Shown here in pieces: positions 24,135 through 32,779 of a stretch of 64,000 nucleotides of DNA. A program made the position numbers and the translations under genes. Source of the stretch: JBAZLV01 sp041650055 (lineage in GTDB: Bacteria > Nitrospirota > UBA9217); the NCBI GenBank assembly GCA_041650055.1, contig JBAZLV010000006.1, positions 1 to 64,000 of the forward strand, written 5' to 3'. Below the pieces are notes generated by a model. That model was given only the letters and a program-made list of their open reading frames with translations. It ran no database searches and was not told the DNA's origin. Position 1 is the first letter of the stretch, and every line of letters begins with the position of its first letter.

Positions 24135-24925
24135 TGGAACCTCTGCATATCCATGTGCCGTACCCAGTCCTGAAGGATTCCTACGATTTTATCAAGCTCC
24201 ATCGTTATGATCTTGAAATTTATTTTTCTTCTGCAGTGCTTGATCATATCGTGTATGCTGATCTTGAGCAAGTAGTTACCAGTCTTGACTGGAAACCGGC
24301 ATTGACGCTCCATGCGCCGTTTACTGACATTAACCCCGGCGCTGTTGATACGCTGGTACGGTCGGTAACGCAACTGCGTTTCAGACAGTTGCTGAATGTT
24401 GCCTCGATTCTCAAACCACGATCCATCGTTTTTCATGCGGCATACGACAAGTGGCGATACAGCTGGCAGGCTGATGCGTGGACGGAGAACAGTATCGAAA
24501 CGTGGCAGAAGGTCATGGAAACCGCATCAAAAATCGGTGTCCGCGTGGCCGTTGAAAATGTGTTTGATGAAGATCCTGATGCGCTTGAAAAATTGATTAC
24601 CAGGATCAACAGCCCTGATTTCGGGTTCTGTTTTGACATCGGTCATTTTAATCTGTTTTCGAAGTGTTCGATGGAAGAGTGGTTTGAGCGGCTTGGTCGC
24701 CATCTTATTGAAGTGCATCTTCATGACAACGATGGAACTGCGGATGCGCACTGGGCTCTTGGTAGAGGTACAATTAATTTTGAACAATTTTTTCACCTCT
24801 TAAAAAAATATTCGGCAATTCCCGTTTTTACGATTGAGGCGCATAATAAAGATGATATTGAAACGAGCCTCCAGCAGGCGGCATTGTTTCTGAACAGCCA
24901 GTTTCCGGTGAAAACATACGCCTAA
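24134..24925 (+). CDS. Xylose-isomerase-like TIM barrel (sugar phosphate isomerase/epimerase family)
   Basis: The protein has 263 residues. TIM-barrel metal-binding pattern of the AP-endonuclease-2 / sugar isomerase superfamily: LHAPFTDINP, IVFHAAYDKW, VAVENVF (Glu), FCFDIGHFNLFS (Asp, His), IEVHLHDNDG (His) and FTIEAH (Glu). The set of Glu/Asp/His ligands is complete, so it should be an active metal-dependent enzyme. Substrate is unknown. Translationally coupled to the FmdB-like gene. Confidence 0.85.
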   Translation: MEPLHIHVPYPVLKDSYDFIKLHRYDLEIYFSSAVLDHIVYADLEQVVTSLDWKPALTLHAPFTDINPGAVDTLVRSVTQLRFRQLLNVASILKPRSIVFHAAYDKWRYSWQADAWTENSIETWQKVMETASKIGVRVAVENVFDEDPDALEKLITRINSPDFGFCFDIGHFNLFSKCSMEEWFERLGRHLIEVHLHDNDGTADAHWALGRGTINFEQFFHLLKKYSAIPVFTIEAHNKDDIETSLQQAALFLNSQFPVKTYA

Positions 24926-25026
24926 TAGGTTGCATTGCAGAAAGCGTGTTATTGTGTTGCGGCGGGCCGATACACACAGTGTTTCTCTTGACACCTGCAA
25001 GCCGTTCGCATTACATTACAGGTATT

Positions 25027-26775
25027 ATGAAAACGATAAAAAATAGTATTTTCTCCGTTTTTCTCATTGTTGGGCTCGTTTCCTGCAGCACGATTCCTTC
25101 TTCTCATGAAGTGCGGTTTTCTCAGGAAGATCCACGTGCAAATACCCAGGCACAGGCATATTATTATTTTATGACCGGGATCATTCATGAACTAAACGGC
25201 AATCCGGCTGAAGCATTACGGGAATATCAGGAAGCGTTTCGCCTTGATCCTGAAGCCCCGGCCATTGCGCTTTCCATTGCCGGTCTTTACCTTCGCTTGG
25301 GACAACTGGATATGGCTGTTCCCTATGCTCAAAAGGCTGTGGAACATGAACCTGATAATATACGAGCACTCCAATTTTTAGGCGGAATTTATACGACGCG
25401 GAAAAAATATGATGAAGCTATCATGACATATCGAAGAGTGATCCAGCTCGAACCCACCAAGGAAGAAACGTATATTTATCTTGGATCATTATACGTTGCA
25501 TTGAAACGGTATGATGAAGCTATTGCTACCTTTCAATCTCTTGAAAAAAATAATCCCAGCTCCGCTGCCGCTCCCTATTATCTTGCGAGAATTTATACGG
25601 AACGTCAGATGTATGACAAGGCGCTGGCAAAATTCAAGCAGGTCCTTTCTCTTCAAAAAGACTTCGAACCTGCGCTTACCGGTATGGCAATTGTGTACGA
25701 ACTGACAAACAAAATTCCCAAGGCCATTAAGACGTTCCAGAAAGTCCTTTCTCAGAATCCGAGAAACACGGAAATTCTCCAGCATCTTGGTCAGCTCTAT
25801 ATTCAAGAGAATATGCTTGAAGAGGCATTGATCTCGTTTCAACAGGTAGTTCAGGAAGATCCGCAGAACTATGATGCCCTTGTGAGAATAGGCCTTATTT
25901 ACGCTGAGCAAAAAAAATTCAGCCAGGCAGTCGATGCATTTACCACGGTTTCCAAGGCAGCGCCGAAGGATCTGCGGATCAGGAAATATCTTGCATCTTC
26001 CTTGATTGCCAGTAGCCGATACGATGAAGCTCTTGCCCACTATCAGGCCATTCTCCTGACCGCGCCTGATGACCTGGATTCACTGCTTCAAATTACTGCC
26101 GTCTACTCGAAATTGAAACGCGCCAGTGAAGCAGTGCCGCTCCTCGAAAAGGCTTTGAAGGAACAACCGGGAAAAGCCGAGCTCTATCTCTACCTCGGGA
26201 ACGTGTATATTGATTCAGGAAGCTATCAAAAAGCAATTGATACGTTTCATCAGGGATTGCAGATGGCTCCTGATCGCGACGATTTGATGTTCAGTCTTGC
26301 GGTTGCGCAGGAAAAACTGGGCAAACGGGATGAAATGATCGAGACACTTAAAAAAACCATCGCTCTCAAGCCTGACAATGCGGATGCGCTCAATTATCTC
26401 GGCTACAGTTACGCGGAAAAAGGCGAAAAGCTGGACGAATCATTGCGCTTGATTAAGCGCGCGCTTGAGCTGAAACCCGACAGTGGATATATTCTCGACA
26501 GTCTCGCCTGGGTGTATTATCAAAAAGGCAGGTTTAAAGAGGCGCTGCGTTACATGAAAAAGGCAGTGGCAAAGGAAGGCAACGATCCGATCATGCGGGA
26601 GCATTTTGGAGACATTTACTTCAAGCTCTCGAACAAGGAACAGGCAAAAGAACAATGGCTCAAGTCATTGCAGCTGGATCCGAAAAACGACAAACTGCGG
26701 GAGAAATTCAAAGCATCAGGATTGGGAAGTCCCGATCAAGTGCCGCAAGCCGTGCAATCGAAAGAGAAGAAGTAA
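25027..26775 (+). CDS. TPR-repeat lipoprotein
   Basis: The protein has 582 residues from the ATG at 25027. Signal MKTIKNSIFSVFLIVGLVSC with lipobox, so it is likely membrane-anchored on the periplasmic side. The rest is about 15 consecutive tetratricopeptide repeats (for example AEALREYQEAFRLDPEAP, YDEAIMTYRRVIQLEPTK, ALNYLGYSYAEKGEKLDESL), a scaffold for protein contacts. Located directly before a LolB-like gene with no gap, which hints at a shared outer-membrane role; the organisation recurs in related genomes as I recall it. Confidence 0.9.
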   Translation: MKTIKNSIFSVFLIVGLVSCSTIPSSHEVRFSQEDPRANTQAQAYYYFMTGIIHELNGNPAEALREYQEAFRLDPEAPAIALSIAGLYLRLGQLDMAVPYAQKAVEHEPDNIRALQFLGGIYTTRKKYDEAIMTYRRVIQLEPTKEETYIYLGSLYVALKRYDEAIATFQSLEKNNPSSAAAPYYLARIYTERQMYDKALAKFKQVLSLQKDFEPALTGMAIVYELTNKIPKAIKTFQKVLSQNPRNTEILQHLGQLYIQENMLEEALISFQQVVQEDPQNYDALVRIGLIYAEQKKFSQAVDAFTTVSKAAPKDLRIRKYLASSLIASSRYDEALAHYQAILLTAPDDLDSLLQITAVYSKLKRASEAVPLLEKALKEQPGKAELYLYLGNVYIDSGSYQKAIDTFHQGLQMAPDRDDLMFSLAVAQEKLGKRDEMIETLKKTIALKPDNADALNYLGYSYAEKGEKLDESLRLIKRALELKPDSGYILDSLAWVYYQKGRFKEALRYMKKAVAKEGNDPIMREHFGDIYFKLSNKEQAKEQWLKSLQLDPKNDKLREKFKASGLGSPDQVPQAVQSKEKK

Positions 26776-27534
26776 ATGACGATGCGTCGCATTATCACCG
26801 TTGCCGTGCTGTTCCTGCTCGTTGCCTGCGCTCCTCCAAAAGCCGAAATTCCCTTGAACGAAATTCCCGCCGGTCCTCTGCTCCAGGCACTCGATGAACA
26901 TCGGCAATCTTTTCGCAGTTTAAAGGGCTTGGCCAGCATCGAAATAAAAAAATGGGGCATGACACGAACGATTGAAAACGCCGGGATCATCATTGACAGG
27001 CAAAACAGGCTGCGCCTGGACGCTTACGGGCCGCTCGGAAATGTACTCATGGCCATGATCTGGGACGGAGGAAAACCCTCTTTTTTTTCACCAGAGGATG
27101 AGACGCTAAAAAAACAAGGCACGGCAGCACTTGATCAGCTTTTTGGAGATGGGCTGGATATGCGCGAACTGTGCGCTCTTCTTTCCGGTACCGTCCCCGC
27201 ATCTTTTCAAACGGGAACTGCCATACAATGGTGCGGACACAACAACGAGTGCCTGCTTCAAATTCAGGGCAAGGATACGGTTCGCAAGATTACCGTGATC
27301 TATCCGGCGTCTCATGAGGCAAAGGAGCCAGGAATCATTTCCGAGGAATTCTATCGAAACGGAGGGCCGCTCTATAAGGCGCGATTTCATCACAGAAAAA
27401 CGGTTTCACCTTTCATTCCCATGATCATTAAAATTGAACGTCCCTCTCAAAATGTTTCCATAACCATTTCCTACCAGGAAGTAGACGTAAACATTCCGAT
27501 CAATAAGGAAGATTTTCTTTTGATGTTGGAGTAA
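26776..27534 (+). CDS. LolB/DUF4292-like outer-membrane lipoprotein
   Basis: The protein has 252 residues; the start abuts the TPR gene's stop. Lipoprotein signal RRIITVAVLFLLVAC. The pattern SFRSLKGLASIEIKKWG, RLRLDAYGPLGNVLMAMIWDGG, LCALLSGTVP and a late ISYQEVDVNIPINKEDF follows the half-barrel LolB/DUF4292 lipid-carrier fold. It may accept lipoproteins or other lipidated cargo at the outer membrane; the identification is by fold pattern, so moderate. Confidence 0.75.
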   Translation: MTMRRIITVAVLFLLVACAPPKAEIPLNEIPAGPLLQALDEHRQSFRSLKGLASIEIKKWGMTRTIENAGIIIDRQNRLRLDAYGPLGNVLMAMIWDGGKPSFFSPEDETLKKQGTAALDQLFGDGLDMRELCALLSGTVPASFQTGTAIQWCGHNNECLLQIQGKDTVRKITVIYPASHEAKEPGIISEEFYRNGGPLYKARFHHRKTVSPFIPMIIKIERPSQNVSITISYQEVDVNIPINKEDFLLMLE

Positions 27535-27558
27535 GAAAAACAGCGTAAAGGAATACTC

Positions 27559-28428
27559 TTGAATACACTCACCATTAAAACGCCCGCAAAAATTAATTTG
27601 TTTCTGTCGGTACTGGGGAAAAGACCGGACGGATATCATGACGTTGAAATGCTGATGCAAATGGTAAGTCTGTATGATGAAGTCACTGTTGAGCGTACAG
27701 AATCGGACATCAGGATTTTTAGTGATACAGCCACCCTTCCCTTGGGAAAAGAAAATACCGCATGGAAGGCTGCGGCGGAAATCCTGAGCGTTTACGGGAA
27801 GCAGGCCGGGCTTACGGTGACCATCAAAAAAAATATTCCGGTAGCCGCAGGTCTTGCCGGAGGAAGTGGGAATGCGGCTGCCGTACTAGCCGCGGCAAAC
27901 AAACTGCTTGACATAGGACTCGACAGGCAACAGCTCGCTGCAATAGGAACGAAAATAGGAATGGACGTGCCTTTTTTCTTTTTCGGGCCCACCGCTCATG
28001 CGCAGGGACGCGGAGAGATATTGACATCGTTGCCTCCAGTGCCTATGTGCTCGATAATATTAGTAAATCCTGGTTTTGAAACATCCACTGCGTGGGTTTA
28101 TAAAAATGTAAATTTAAGATTGACAAAGAAAGCCCTCTGTAATAAAATTCCAAGGATTTCTGTCCATGATATTGTTACAGGGCTGCATAACGATCTCGAA
28201 ACAGTAACAAAAATTGCTCATCCAGTGATCAACACCATAGAGGAGGCACTTACCGCGCAAGGAGCCCTTGGAGTTTTGATGAGCGGCAGCGGACCAACGG
28301 TTTTTGGAGTTTTTGAAAATGAAACCGCTTGTCAATCTGCAGCTGAGAAATTATTTTCCAGGGGATGGCTAATTTATCCGGTTGTGACATTGACCGAATC
28401 CCCGTTTAGGGAGTATCTTCCACGATAG
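27559..28428 (+). CDS. ispE: 4-diphosphocytidyl-2-C-methyl-D-erythritol kinase
   Basis: The protein has 289 residues. The start is TTG at 27559, supported by AAAGGAAT just upstream and by the family N-terminus LTIKTPAKINLFLSVLGKRPDGYH. GHMP-kinase motifs: PVAAGLAGGSGNAAAVLAAAN (ATP loop) and LMSGSGPTVFGVF (motif 3). It phosphorylates CDP-methylerythritol in the MEP isoprenoid pathway. Confidence 0.96.
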   Translation: MNTLTIKTPAKINLFLSVLGKRPDGYHDVEMLMQMVSLYDEVTVERTESDIRIFSDTATLPLGKENTAWKAAAEILSVYGKQAGLTVTIKKNIPVAAGLAGGSGNAAAVLAAANKLLDIGLDRQQLAAIGTKIGMDVPFFFFGPTAHAQGRGEILTSLPPVPMCSIILVNPGFETSTAWVYKNVNLRLTKKALCNKIPRISVHDIVTGLHNDLETVTKIAHPVINTIEEALTAQGALGVLMSGSGPTVFGVFENETACQSAAEKLFSRGWLIYPVVTLTESPFREYLPR

Positions 28429-28493
28429 GCACCTCCGGGCTACCCGTGCTGGGATCAGGTTCGAAACCGCGTTGTATGAGCACGGGGGGGACT

Positions 28494-28796
28494 ATGGATG
28501 TCACCGAGGTAAGAGTATATCTTGTTAGTAACGAAGAGCGGCTGAAGGCGTACGCAACGATAACCATCGATAATGCGTTTCTTATTCGCGATCTGCGGAT
28601 TATTCATGGAAATACCGGATTATTCGTGGCTATGCCGAGTAGAAAAATGAAGGACGGAACATTCAAGGATATTGCGCATCCGTTGAACAGCGAGACACGG
28701 CAGTTGATTGAGCAGAAAGTTTTGTCCGAATATGAACGGGAACTCGCAAATCCGACGAAGCAGGGGCAGCCTGCAAAGGAATCAGAACAAAAGTAA
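28494..28796 (+). CDS. spoVG: SpoVG-family RNA/DNA-binding regulator
   Basis: The protein has 100 residues from the ATG at 28494, with a run of seven G (28484-28490) as an unusual ribosome site. Pattern: MDVTEVRVYLVSNEERLKAYATITIDNAFLIRDLRIIHGN, LFVAMPSRKMKDG, DIAHPLNSETR. SpoVG proteins bind nucleic acids and adjust gene expression. It sits directly after ispE, as in many bacteria. Confidence 0.95.
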   Translation: MDVTEVRVYLVSNEERLKAYATITIDNAFLIRDLRIIHGNTGLFVAMPSRKMKDGTFKDIAHPLNSETRQLIEQKVLSEYERELANPTKQGQPAKESEQK

Positions 28797-28844
28797 ACAG
28801 CACTACAACAGCAGTTTTTTGCCGATTCTGCATCGTACACGATT

Positions 28845-28872
28845 AGGATAGGCGTATGGCCTATCCTTTTTT
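28845..28872 (+). terminator. Rho-independent terminator after spoVG
   Basis: AGGATAGGC / GCCTATCCT with a 5-nt loop, then six T. Confidence 0.9.
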
Positions 28873-28904
28873 GCGTCTCTTGCATAAAAAAGATCGGTTT
28901 TTAA

Positions 28905-28978
28905 TCGGGGATCGTCTAATGGTAGGACAGAGGCCTTTGAAGCCTTTTATCGGGGTTCGAATCCCTGTCCCCGAACCA
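28905..28978 (+). tRNA. tRNA-Gln (UUG)
   Basis: Acceptor TCGGGGA pairs with TCCCCGA, followed by discriminator A and an encoded CCA. The anticodon loop CTTTGAA gives TTG. The TTCGAAT T-loop and the AATGGTAGGACA D-arm are present. It precedes prs, a common arrangement. Confidence 0.95.
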
Positions 28979-29003
28979 TTCCTCCATACACGACGGGGTA
29001 GCC

Positions 29004-29957
29004 ATGGTATTATTGCGCGGTCAGGAAATTAAAATTTTTTCGGGAAATGCCAATCAGGAACTGGCAAAGGAAATTTGCCAGAAAATGAATATTCCGCTTG
29101 GCAATGCGCTTGTCGGCCGGTTCAGCGACGGCGAGATCAATGTTCAGATTATGGATAATGTCAGGGGCATGGATGTTTTTATTGTCCAGTCAACGGCAAG
29201 CCCGGTAAACCGAAATTTGATGGAACTGCTTATCATGATCGATGCCTTGAAACGCGCTTCTGCTGCTCGGATAACAGCGGTCATTCCGTATTATGGCTAC
29301 AGCAGGCAGGATCGCAAAGTGCAGCCACGGGTGCCGATTACCTCGAAACTTGTTGCAGACCTGATCACGGCGGCTGGAGCAAACAGGGTTCTTACCGTTG
29401 ACCTGCATGCCGGGCAAATCCAGGGGTTTTTCAATATTCCTGTGGATAATCTTTTCGCCGCGTCCGTACTTCTCGACTATATCCACCAGAAAAAATTTCA
29501 TAGTCTGACGGTGGTATCACCTGATGCCGGTGGCGTGGAGCGGGCACGTTCTTTTGCAAAGAGGCTGAACGCCACACTTGCTATTATTGACAAGCGACGG
29601 GACAAGCCAAATGTGGCCCAAGTCATGAATATTATCGGTGATGTAAAAGGACATGATTGCCTGCTTCTGGATGATATGGTGGATACTGCGGGCACGCTTA
29701 CTGAAGGCGCGTCTGCACTCAGAGCAAATGGTGCTGAGAAAATTATCGCGGCCTGTTCCCATGCCGTGCTCTCGGGTCCGGCCATCCAACGGATCAACGA
29801 TTCGGTGATTGAAGAATTGATTACGACAAATACCATTGCCCTTGACTGCAAAAAACAGGATTGCAGGAAACTCACGGTTCTGTCGGCAGGACCGCTGCTT
29901 GCAGAAGCGATTACGCGGATCCATGAAGAGACATCGCTCAGTTCATTATTTATATAG
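29004..29957 (+). CDS. prs: Ribose-phosphate pyrophosphokinase
   Basis: The protein has 317 residues, the normal length. It makes PRPP from ribose-5-phosphate and ATP. Motifs: FSDGEINVQIMDNVRG, YYGYSRQDRKVQPR (ATP loop), DLHAGQIQGFF, VSPDAGGVERAR and the PRPP loop DCLLLDDMVDTAGTLTEGA. It lies between tRNA-Gln and rplY, the usual neighbours. Confidence 0.97.
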   Translation: MVLLRGQEIKIFSGNANQELAKEICQKMNIPLGNALVGRFSDGEINVQIMDNVRGMDVFIVQSTASPVNRNLMELLIMIDALKRASAARITAVIPYYGYSRQDRKVQPRVPITSKLVADLITAAGANRVLTVDLHAGQIQGFFNIPVDNLFAASVLLDYIHQKKFHSLTVVSPDAGGVERARSFAKRLNATLAIIDKRRDKPNVAQVMNIIGDVKGHDCLLLDDMVDTAGTLTEGASALRANGAEKIIAACSHAVLSGPAIQRINDSVIEELITTNTIALDCKKQDCRKLTVLSAGPLLAEAITRIHEETSLSSLFI

Positions 29958-30011
29958 CATTACGGCGGATAAAACCGTTAACACGTTCTATTATTCTGTA
30001 TCGGAGGAGAA

Positions 30012-30737
30012 ATGAAAAAGATTGCATTGACAGCCCAGGTGAGAGAGCACGCAGGCAAGGGAATTGCCAGAAGCCTGCGGCGAAACCAGAAAGTTCCTGC
30101 AGTTCTCTACAGCCATGGAAAATCCACGCCTATTTCAATCGTGAGCAAGGAAGTCACCAAAATTCTGAATGCCGAGGGCGGCGAGCATGCGCTGATTACG
30201 CTCAAGCTCGACGGTGCCAAGAAGGCGGCAGAGCGGATGGCCCTGATCAAGGATTATCAGCTTGATCCTATCAGTGGTTCGCTGTTGCATGTTGATCTCA
30301 TGGAAGTGGCCATGAATGAAAAAGTCAAAATCCAGGTGGCAATTCATATCGTGGGTTCAGCCATTGGCGTAAAGGAAGGCGGTATTTTCCAATATGGACA
30401 ACGGCAGGTTGAAGTGGAATGTCTGCCGAGCCATATCCCGGATTCCATCAACGTCGATATATCGCAATTGAATGTAAATGAATCTGTTCACGTGCGAGAT
30501 ATTATTGCACCAGAAGGAGTGCGGATTCTTACTGAACCCGAGACTACGCTTGCCAGCATTCAGCCGCCGATTTCTGAAGCCAAACTGGAAGCCATGCTTT
30601 CCGCCACACCTGCACCGGAAACTGGTGAACCTGAGCTTGTCAAAAAGCTGAAGAAAGAGGGTGAAGGCGAAACCGCAGCTCCTGCTGCTGAAGCCAAAGG
30701 ATCTGCAGCTCCTTCAAAAGAAGCACCCAAAAAATAA
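30012..30737 (+). CDS. rplY: 50S ribosomal protein L25/Ctc
   Basis: The protein has 241 residues, with GGAGGAGAA before the ATG. The N-terminal 5S-rRNA-binding domain has GKGIARSLRRNQKVPAVLYSHG; the C-terminal TL5 domain has VEVECLPSHIPDSINVDISQL. It is the long (Ctc-type) form, ending in an Ala/Lys/Glu-rich tail of about 45 residues. Confidence 0.96.
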   Translation: MKKIALTAQVREHAGKGIARSLRRNQKVPAVLYSHGKSTPISIVSKEVTKILNAEGGEHALITLKLDGAKKAAERMALIKDYQLDPISGSLLHVDLMEVAMNEKVKIQVAIHIVGSAIGVKEGGIFQYGQRQVEVECLPSHIPDSINVDISQLNVNESVHVRDIIAPEGVRILTEPETTLASIQPPISEAKLEAMLSATPAPETGEPELVKKLKKEGEGETAAPAAEAKGSAAPSKEAPKK

Positions 30738-30835
30738 TCGAACGCCATCACTGATCCCTGGATTGCTTGTACGTTCTTATGCAGATTGTTCAGGCAATTC
30801 GGGATGCAGATTCGTGATGCAAGGGTTTGCTTTTT

Positions 30836-31399
30836 ATGAAGATCATCGTTGGACTCGGCAACCCGGGGAACAAATACGAGCATACTCGCCATAACATCGG
30901 CTTCAAGACCGTCGATGAGATTGCACGAAGACTTCATATCGAGGTCGTTAAAAAGAAATTTGATGCACATATTGCCCAGACCCGCATTGATGCACAGGAA
31001 GTAATCCTGGTTAAACCCCAGACATATATGAATGAAAGCGGCAGATCGGTAAGTGCCATTCTTCGGAACACGTACGGAAATCCTGCAGACCTTATCGTTA
31101 TTCATGATGAACTCGATCTCCCGCTCGGATCCGTTCGAATAAAAAGCGGTGGCGGGCATGGGGGGCATAACGGTCTTCGTTCTCTTCTTGAATATCTTGA
31201 ATCGCCAGACTTTATTAGGATTCGGATCGGGATTGGCCGGCCTGCAGTAGGGATGGATTCAGCGGATTATGTTCTGAATTCATTTTTTAAAGAAGAACGC
31301 CCGATAGCAGCGGAAGCCGTGATAAAAGCGGCTGAAGCAGTAAAGACCATTATAACCGATGGGCTTGTAAAAGCCATGAATCTTTATAATCAGAAATAA
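30836..31399 (+). CDS. pth: Peptidyl-tRNA hydrolase
   Basis: The protein has 187 residues. Start chosen at the ATG at 30836 because the family begins MKIIVGLGNPG; a TTG 9 nt upstream is not needed. Catalytic elements: GNPGNKYEHTRHNIGF (catalytic His), KPQTYMNESGRSV, VIHDELDLPLGSVRIKSGGGHGGHNGLRSL. It releases tRNA from stalled peptidyl-tRNA. Confidence 0.97.
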   Translation: MKIIVGLGNPGNKYEHTRHNIGFKTVDEIARRLHIEVVKKKFDAHIAQTRIDAQEVILVKPQTYMNESGRSVSAILRNTYGNPADLIVIHDELDLPLGSVRIKSGGGHGGHNGLRSLLEYLESPDFIRIRIGIGRPAVGMDSADYVLNSFFKEERPIAAEAVIKAAEAVKTIITDGLVKAMNLYNQK

Positions 31400-31407
31400 T
31401 ATTCAGC

Positions 31408-31446
31408 CCCGGACCTGAAAGCGATATGACAGCTCCGGGTTTTTAT
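31408..31446 (+). terminator. Rho-independent terminator after pth
   Basis: CCCGGACCTG / CAGCTCCGGG (one mismatch) followed by a T-rich run. Confidence 0.7.
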
Positions 31447-31546
31447 TTTAACATCGTTTTCCACATCCCTGTGCAAGGGAGCGATTGGTTCTTGAGACTT
31501 ATCTGTGATTTGATGCTTGTCATTTGAAATTTTCCAAGGAGTTTTT

Positions 31547-32641
31547 ATGGGTTTTAATTGCGGTATTGTCGGACTTCCGAATGTTGGTAAATCAACCATT
31601 TTTAACGCGTTGACGTCAGCAGGCGCCCAGGCTTCAAACTATCCTTTCACAACGATTGATCCCAACATTGGTATTGTTGAAATGCCGGATGAAAGGCTTT
31701 ACAAACTTGCCGAAATTTACCAGCCGAAAAAAACAACCCCTACGGTTATGGAGTTTGTTGACATTGCAGGACTTGTCAAGGGCGCGGCGCAGGGAGAAGG
31801 ACTGGGGAACAAGTTCCTGGCAAACATTCGAGAAGTGGATGCGATTGCGCATGTTGTCCGCTGTTTTGAAGACCCGAATGTTGTGCATGTTGCCGGCAAG
31901 GTTGATCCGCGAGCGGATATCGAGGTGATTGAAACGGAACTCATGCTGGCTGATCTTGACGCCATTGAAAAAAGGCTGTTTAAGTCTGAAAAACTGGTTA
32001 AAACCGGAGACAAAAAAATTGCTGATGAAGTGAACTTCATGCACCAACTTCAGACTGTTCTAAAAAAAGGAGAGCCTGTTAGGCGTATGGCCTGTTCTGA
32101 AGAAGAAGCAACGTGGCTCAAAAGTTACAATTTGCTTTCTTCAAAGCCAGTATTATATGTTGCGAATGTAGAAGAAGGCACTGTTGGAAAACCCAATCCG
32201 CATGTTGATGTCATCAATGCCATAGCCGCGGCAGAAGGAGCCAAGGTTGTGGTCATTTCAGGCCAGGTCGAAGGAGAAATTGCGCAGCTTCCCCACGAAG
32301 AACGGAAAGAATATCTTGCAGGAATGGGGTTACAAGAATCGGGTCTTGACCGGATGATCCGGGCAGGATATGAGTTGCTTGGGCTTATTACCTATTTTAC
32401 GGCCGGAGAAAAAGAGGTTCGTGCATGGACCATTTCGAAGGGAACCAAAGCACCACAGGCTGCCGGCAAGATTCACACGGATTTTGAAAAAGGTTTTATT
32501 CGCGCTGAAGTGTTTCATTATGATGATTTGATCAGGCTTGGAACTGAGTCTGCAGTGAAAGCAGCAGGATTGCTACGCTCTGAAGGAAAAGAGTACATCG
32601 TCCAGGACGGCGATATTATGCTGTTCCGGTTTAATGTGTGA
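31547..32641 (+). CDS. ychF: YchF/OLA1-family redox-regulated ATPase
   Basis: The protein has 364 residues from the ATG at 31547 (AAGGAG upstream). G domain: CGIVGLPNVGKSTIFNALTSAG (P-loop), FVDIAGLVKGAAQGEGLGN, ANVEEG in place of NKxD (the change that gives YchF ATP preference). The C-terminal TGS domain includes AWTISKGTKAPQAAGKIHTDFEKGFIRAEV. It is a conserved ribosome-associated ATPase, here directly behind pth as in many genomes. Confidence 0.96.
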   Translation: MGFNCGIVGLPNVGKSTIFNALTSAGAQASNYPFTTIDPNIGIVEMPDERLYKLAEIYQPKKTTPTVMEFVDIAGLVKGAAQGEGLGNKFLANIREVDAIAHVVRCFEDPNVVHVAGKVDPRADIEVIETELMLADLDAIEKRLFKSEKLVKTGDKKIADEVNFMHQLQTVLKKGEPVRRMACSEEEATWLKSYNLLSSKPVLYVANVEEGTVGKPNPHVDVINAIAAAEGAKVVVISGQVEGEIAQLPHEERKEYLAGMGLQESGLDRMIRAGYELLGLITYFTAGEKEVRAWTISKGTKAPQAAGKIHTDFEKGFIRAEVFHYDDLIRLGTESAVKAAGLLRSEGKEYIVQDGDIMLFRFNV

Positions 32642-32649
32642 TAGAAGTC

Positions 32650-32712
32650 AAGAAATTCAAAATCAAACTACCACATTGCAAATCAAACACCAAACGACCA
32701 ATTTCAAAAACT
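32650..32712. repeat. A-rich short-period repeat, copy 4
   Basis: AAATTCAAAATCAAACTACC, TTGCAAATCAAACACCAAAC, GACCAATTTCAAAAACTGG. It fills most of the gap between ychF and the aminotransferase gene and shares CAAACGACCAAT with copy 3. Confidence 0.6.
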
Positions 32713-32779
32713 GGCTCCTTCTCTTGCTTTTTTCATAGGCCGATGGTAATGTTAAGTACTTTGTATCAGGGAGGCCCGT